Shown here piece after piece: positions 29,077 through 30,230 of a DNA stretch of 30,230 bases (position 1 is its first letter; the number at the start of each line of letters is the position of its first letter). This DNA is from Spirochaetia bacterium (lineage in GTDB: Bacteria; Spirochaetota; Spirochaetia; Treponematales; Breznakiellaceae), in contig BNVB01000026.1 of assembly GCA_025997795.1 (NCBI GenBank), positions 1-30,230 on the forward strand, given 5' to 3'. The translations under genes were made by a program, and so were the position numbers. The notes below the pieces were generated by a model. That model had not been told where the DNA came from. It was given only the letters and a program-made list of their open reading frames with translations, and made no database searches.

Positions 29077-30230
29077 ATGAGTTACTTTATCCATGCCGAT
29101 ATGGATGCCTTTTATGCATCGGTAGAGCAGCTGGATCATCCTGAATACCGTGGCAAGCCTGTTATTGTCGGCGGTCTTCCCGGCGACAGGCGTAGTGTGG
29201 TATCCACCGCTTCCTACGAAGCCCGCGTTTATGGCGTTCATTCTGCCATGCCCATAGTACAGGCGGTTAAACTCTGTCCCGGCGGTATTTATCTGCGGGG
29301 CAACATGAAGCGTTACTGGGAAAAGTCAGAGGAAGTAATGGAAGTCTTTGCGAATTTTTCCCCCGATGTTCAACAGCTTTCGGTGGACGAAGCTTTTCTT
29401 GACATTACCGGTACGGAAAAACTTTTTGGCCCGCCGGAAGAACTGGCCCGGAAACTAAAAAAAGCGGTAACGGAAAAAACGGGCCTTACCGTTTCTGTGG
29501 GGCTTGCTTCCAACAAGTATGTGGCCAAAATTACTTCGGGTATGTCAAAACCTAACGGCCTTTTTGCCGTAACCCCCGGCGGGGAAGAAGCCTTTATGTT
29601 AAGCCTTCCGGTAAGCAAAATCTGGGGCGCCGGAGCCAAGACCCAGGAACTCTTTGCCAGCCACAACCTTAAAAGCTGTGCGGATCTGCACCGTCTTTCC
29701 AAAGAAATTCTTGTTTCGCTTTTTGGCAAAGCTTCCGGCGAATTTCTTTATCACGCTGTACGGGGCGAAGGGGCGGAAACCTTTGAAACCGAACGGGGTA
29801 CTCATTCCATGAGCGCCGAACGAACCTTTCCCCGGGATCTCTACGATACATTTGAAATTGAAACCCAGCTCCTGGCCATAAGCTCGGAAATTTTTTTCCG
29901 GCTCCTTCAAACAAAGTACCAGAGCAGGACGGTGTTTATCAAGATTCGTTATGGCGAAGATTTTTCTACCGAAGGAGCCAGGGAAACCTCTCAAAATCCG
30001 GTAAGTACCCTGAACGAACTATATGACCGCCTTCTGGGGCTTTTTCACAAAAAGTACCGCGAAGGAAAGGGTATCCGTCTTTTGGGAGCGGGACTCGGTC
30101 TGGAGCCAAAAAGTTCCGCCAAACAGGCGGAACTTTTTAACGAAACAAGTGAAAAAGAACAGCGGCTGGAAAAATCCATTCTGGAAATTAACAGCCGCTT
30201 CCCCAAGGCGGCGCTTAAACGGGGCAGATT
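29077..30230 (+). CDS. dinB: DNA polymerase IV (Y-family), 3' end beyond the window
   Basis: At least 384 residues; the frame is open at the right edge. It copies damaged DNA with low fidelity. The catalytic acidic residues are in I-H-A-D8-M-D-A-F-Y-A-S-V-E and L-S-V-D-E-A-F-L-D-I-T, with the steric-gate aromatic pair F12-Y13. S-V-G-L-A-S-N-K-Y-V-A-K and S-K-P-N-G-L mark the palm and thumb, followed by the little-finger domain. Q-A-E-L-F near residue 350 fits the beta-clamp binding motif. E. coli DinB has 351 residues, so little is missing. GGGGAG lies just before the ATG; the gap to the previous gene is 19 bases. No LexA-type box can be placed confidently upstream. Confidence 0.96.
   Translation, partial: MSYFIHADMDAFYASVEQLDHPEYRGKPVIVGGLPGDRRSVVSTASYEARVYGVHSAMPIVQAVKLCPGGIYLRGNMKRYWEKSEEVMEVFANFSPDVQQLSVDEAFLDITGTEKLFGPPEELARKLKKAVTEKTGLTVSVGLASNKYVAKITSGMSKPNGLFAVTPGGEEAFMLSLPVSKIWGAGAKTQELFASHNLKSCADLHRLSKEILVSLFGKASGEFLYHAVRGEGAETFETERGTHSMSAERTFPRDLYDTFEIETQLLAISSEIFFRLLQTKYQSRTVFIKIRYGEDFSTEGARETSQNPVSTLNELYDRLLGLFHKKYREGKGIRLLGAGLGLEPKSSAKQAELFNETSEKEQRLEKSILEINSRFPKAALKRGR

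Noticed and set aside
1..30230. Mobile element, prophage, toxin-antitoxin or defence island
   Set aside because: I found no transposase, integrase, phage structural, restriction, toxin or Cas-like motifs. Gene content is core metabolism, motility and repair, and composition looks even throughout.

Overview
The window looks like the chromosome of a spirochaete of the genus Treponema, most likely a mid-GC environmental or insect-gut treponeme. This rests on several things: roughly half G+C by eye, tightly packed genes with 1-20 base overlaps, a spirochaete-style lipobox, an flhX-type FlhB-tail gene beside a FliK-like gene, and several proteins that resemble treponemal conserved hypotheticals. 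The species assignment is inference. I see no tRNA, rRNA, CRISPR array, insertion sequence, prophage or origin, and no gene-free stretch longer than about 160 bases.

Layout. 1-989: the 3' end of recN and a conserved hypothetical. 1028-6666: a LacI-type regulator divergent from a lipoprotein/ATPase/permease sugar ABC transporter, followed by a lactonase-like metallo-beta-lactamase-fold hydrolase. 6707-8788: a dCache-type chemoreceptor. 8818-9174 (-): a DksA/TraR zinc-finger protein, divergent from 9285-13969, which holds def, fmt, a PASTA membrane protein, a small secreted protein and a fused aroD-aroE. 14059-17660: an XRE-cupin regulator, an acyl-CoA synthetase and a citrate synthase (activation of an acid to its CoA ester, then condensation). 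17668-22632: FliK-like protein, FlhX, HD-GYP phosphodiesterase, YraN nuclease-like protein, two small conserved proteins and a GGDEF diguanylate cyclase, forming a motility/c-di-GMP cluster. 22643-27492 (-): trxB then metH. 27531-30230: a secreted transglutaminase-like protein and the start of dinB.

Three observations stand out. (1) A short hairpin-forming element (core TCCTCTAAAGAGGA, coding-strand sense) lies in frame inside three unrelated housekeeping genes, fmt, trxB and metH. It encodes S-S-K-E-E, falls at predicted surface loops or linkers, and in trxB and metH forms 24-base tandem arrays. A 27-base stretch is identical between fmt and trxB. (2) Citrate synthase has no ATG/GTG/TTG for its conserved N-terminus. 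The best candidate start is an ATA that overlaps the upstream TAA stop and sits behind a strong Shine-Dalgarno sequence. (3) Several genes without a Shine-Dalgarno (metH and trxB most clearly, then the transglutaminase gene, def and the chemoreceptor) have a -10-like hexamer ending 6-8 bases before the start codon. This suggests leaderless transcripts.

All function calls come from reading motifs by eye. No database search, alignment or folding was run.
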